This document shows, one piece after another, positions 63,581 through 64,000 of a DNA stretch of 64,000 nt. The stretch lies in assembly GCF_028736215.1 (NCBI RefSeq), contig NZ_CP117883.1, forward strand, positions 1,984,001-2,048,000. The letters run 5' to 3'. Source of the stretch: Mucilaginibacter sp. KACC 22773. GTDB lineage: Bacteria > Bacteroidota > Bacteroidia > Sphingobacteriales > Sphingobacteriaceae. Position numbers and translations under genes: made by a program. The notes under the pieces were generated by a model. It had not been told where the DNA came from. It was given only the letters and a program-made list of their open reading frames with translations, and searched no databases. The stretch's first letter is position 1. Every line of letters starts with the position of its first letter.

Positions 63581-64000
63581 CTAATTGGCCTCCGGCGTAG
63601 CCTCAGCAGGGGATACAGCTGGAGCTGGTTTCAGGTAGAGGGTTGCCGATATCAGTTTTAACTTCAATTTAACAGGTTTTGCCCCTGTAACTTTAGAGCT
63701 CAGGCTTGCCGATACAGGTTTCAACTTCAACGCTTTAGCTGGTTTTGGTGCTTGCGGCGGTGTGCCGGGTTGAGGCGCTACAGGCATTCCAACCGTATCT
63801 TTTGAATAAACAGGAGGTACTGGTGGCGGCGGTGGCATTCTGTTTATATCTCCTGATCCAACTGGCGGTACTGGTGGTGGTGGCGGCATTTTGTTTATAT
63901 CGCGTGACACAACCGGAGGCGCAGGCGGGGGAGGAGGTGGCGTCCTGTTCACGTCTGCTCCTTCAGCCGGCGGCGGCATGCGCAGGTGTTTAGCCCCGTG
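63581..64000 (-). CDS. Proline-rich repeat protein (5' end outside the window)
   Basis: The frame is open to the end of the window, so the gene starts outside; an ATG at 63979 is internal. The visible 139 residues contain three tandem units of about 20 residues of the form DINxMPPPPPVPPV, then a Lys-rich part with three related strands (ALKLKPVSASL, KLKLKLISATL). Such proline-rich stretches occur in TonB-like or periplasm-spanning proteins, but no domain beyond the repeat is visible, so its function cannot be assigned. Confidence 0.65.
   Translation of the reverse strand, partial: HGAKHLRMPPPAEGADVNRTPPPPPPAPPVVSRDINKMPPPPPVPPVGSGDINRMPPPPPVPPVYSKDTVGMPVAPQPGTPPQAPKPAKALKLKPVSASLSSKVTGAKPVKLKLKLISATLYLKPAPAVSPAEATPEAN

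Overview
The window looks like chromosomal DNA of a Bacteroidota bacterium of the Sphingobacteriaceae type (Mucilaginibacter or Pedobacter-like). This is inferred from the gene families and neighbourhoods (STN-type TonB receptor with DUF4249 and MG2 partners, tgt-lptG, glycosyltransferase-ECF sigma-rsmG), from TTG/GTG starts with weak ribosome binding sites, and from the intergenic repeats. No rRNA, tRNA, CRISPR array or prophage was seen.

Layout. 1-6400: TonB-dependent receptor (5' end outside the window), DUF4249 lipoprotein and MG2-domain protein, one apparent operon. 6400-17050: accessory metabolic and regulatory genes (AraC regulator with aldo/keto reductase, Crp-like regulator with tautomerase and NTF2-like protein, a divergent HxlR/SDR pair around a palindromic operator, two alpha/beta hydrolases). 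17400-22460: PcrA-type helicase, XRE regulator, an orphan small gene behind three perfect hairpins, and a TPR membrane protein that has a histidine-kinase dimerisation domain but no ATPase domain. 23000-25100: the most striking locus, five consecutive short secreted proteins that share the tail motif [KR]-x-D-L-[GA]-x-A-D. Four end exactly on this motif; the fourth gene repeats it 27 times. 25287-34142: M20 peptidase, GH2 glycosidase, YfhO-like membrane protein and M28 peptidase, separated by heptanucleotide arrays. 34441-38059: broken IS200-type transposase with REP-like hairpins, two single-domain response regulators, M1 peptidase. 38600-47700: orphan secreted protein, DUF255 protein, SlyD, S9 peptidase, polysaccharide deacetylase, beta-hydroxyacid dehydrogenase and LapA-like protein. 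48700-52041: DMT transporter, LptF/G permease and Tgt. 52229-58291: a five-gene operon of orphan proteins resembling a multi-component alpha-helical pore-forming toxin. 59046-64000: Rpn-type nuclease, glycosyltransferase/sigma/rsmG operon, small membrane protein, and a proline-rich protein running off the edge.

How genes may work together. The tail-motif peptides look like a family of exported, processed peptides: one multi-copy precursor plus four single-copy relatives, probably co-transcribed. The divergent TPR sensor is a plausible but unproven partner, and the M20 peptidase downstream could be a turnover enzyme or just a housekeeping neighbour. A second theme is intergenic DNA with 7-bp periodicity: two clean arrays and several degenerate ones with different units, some arranged as inverted repeats.
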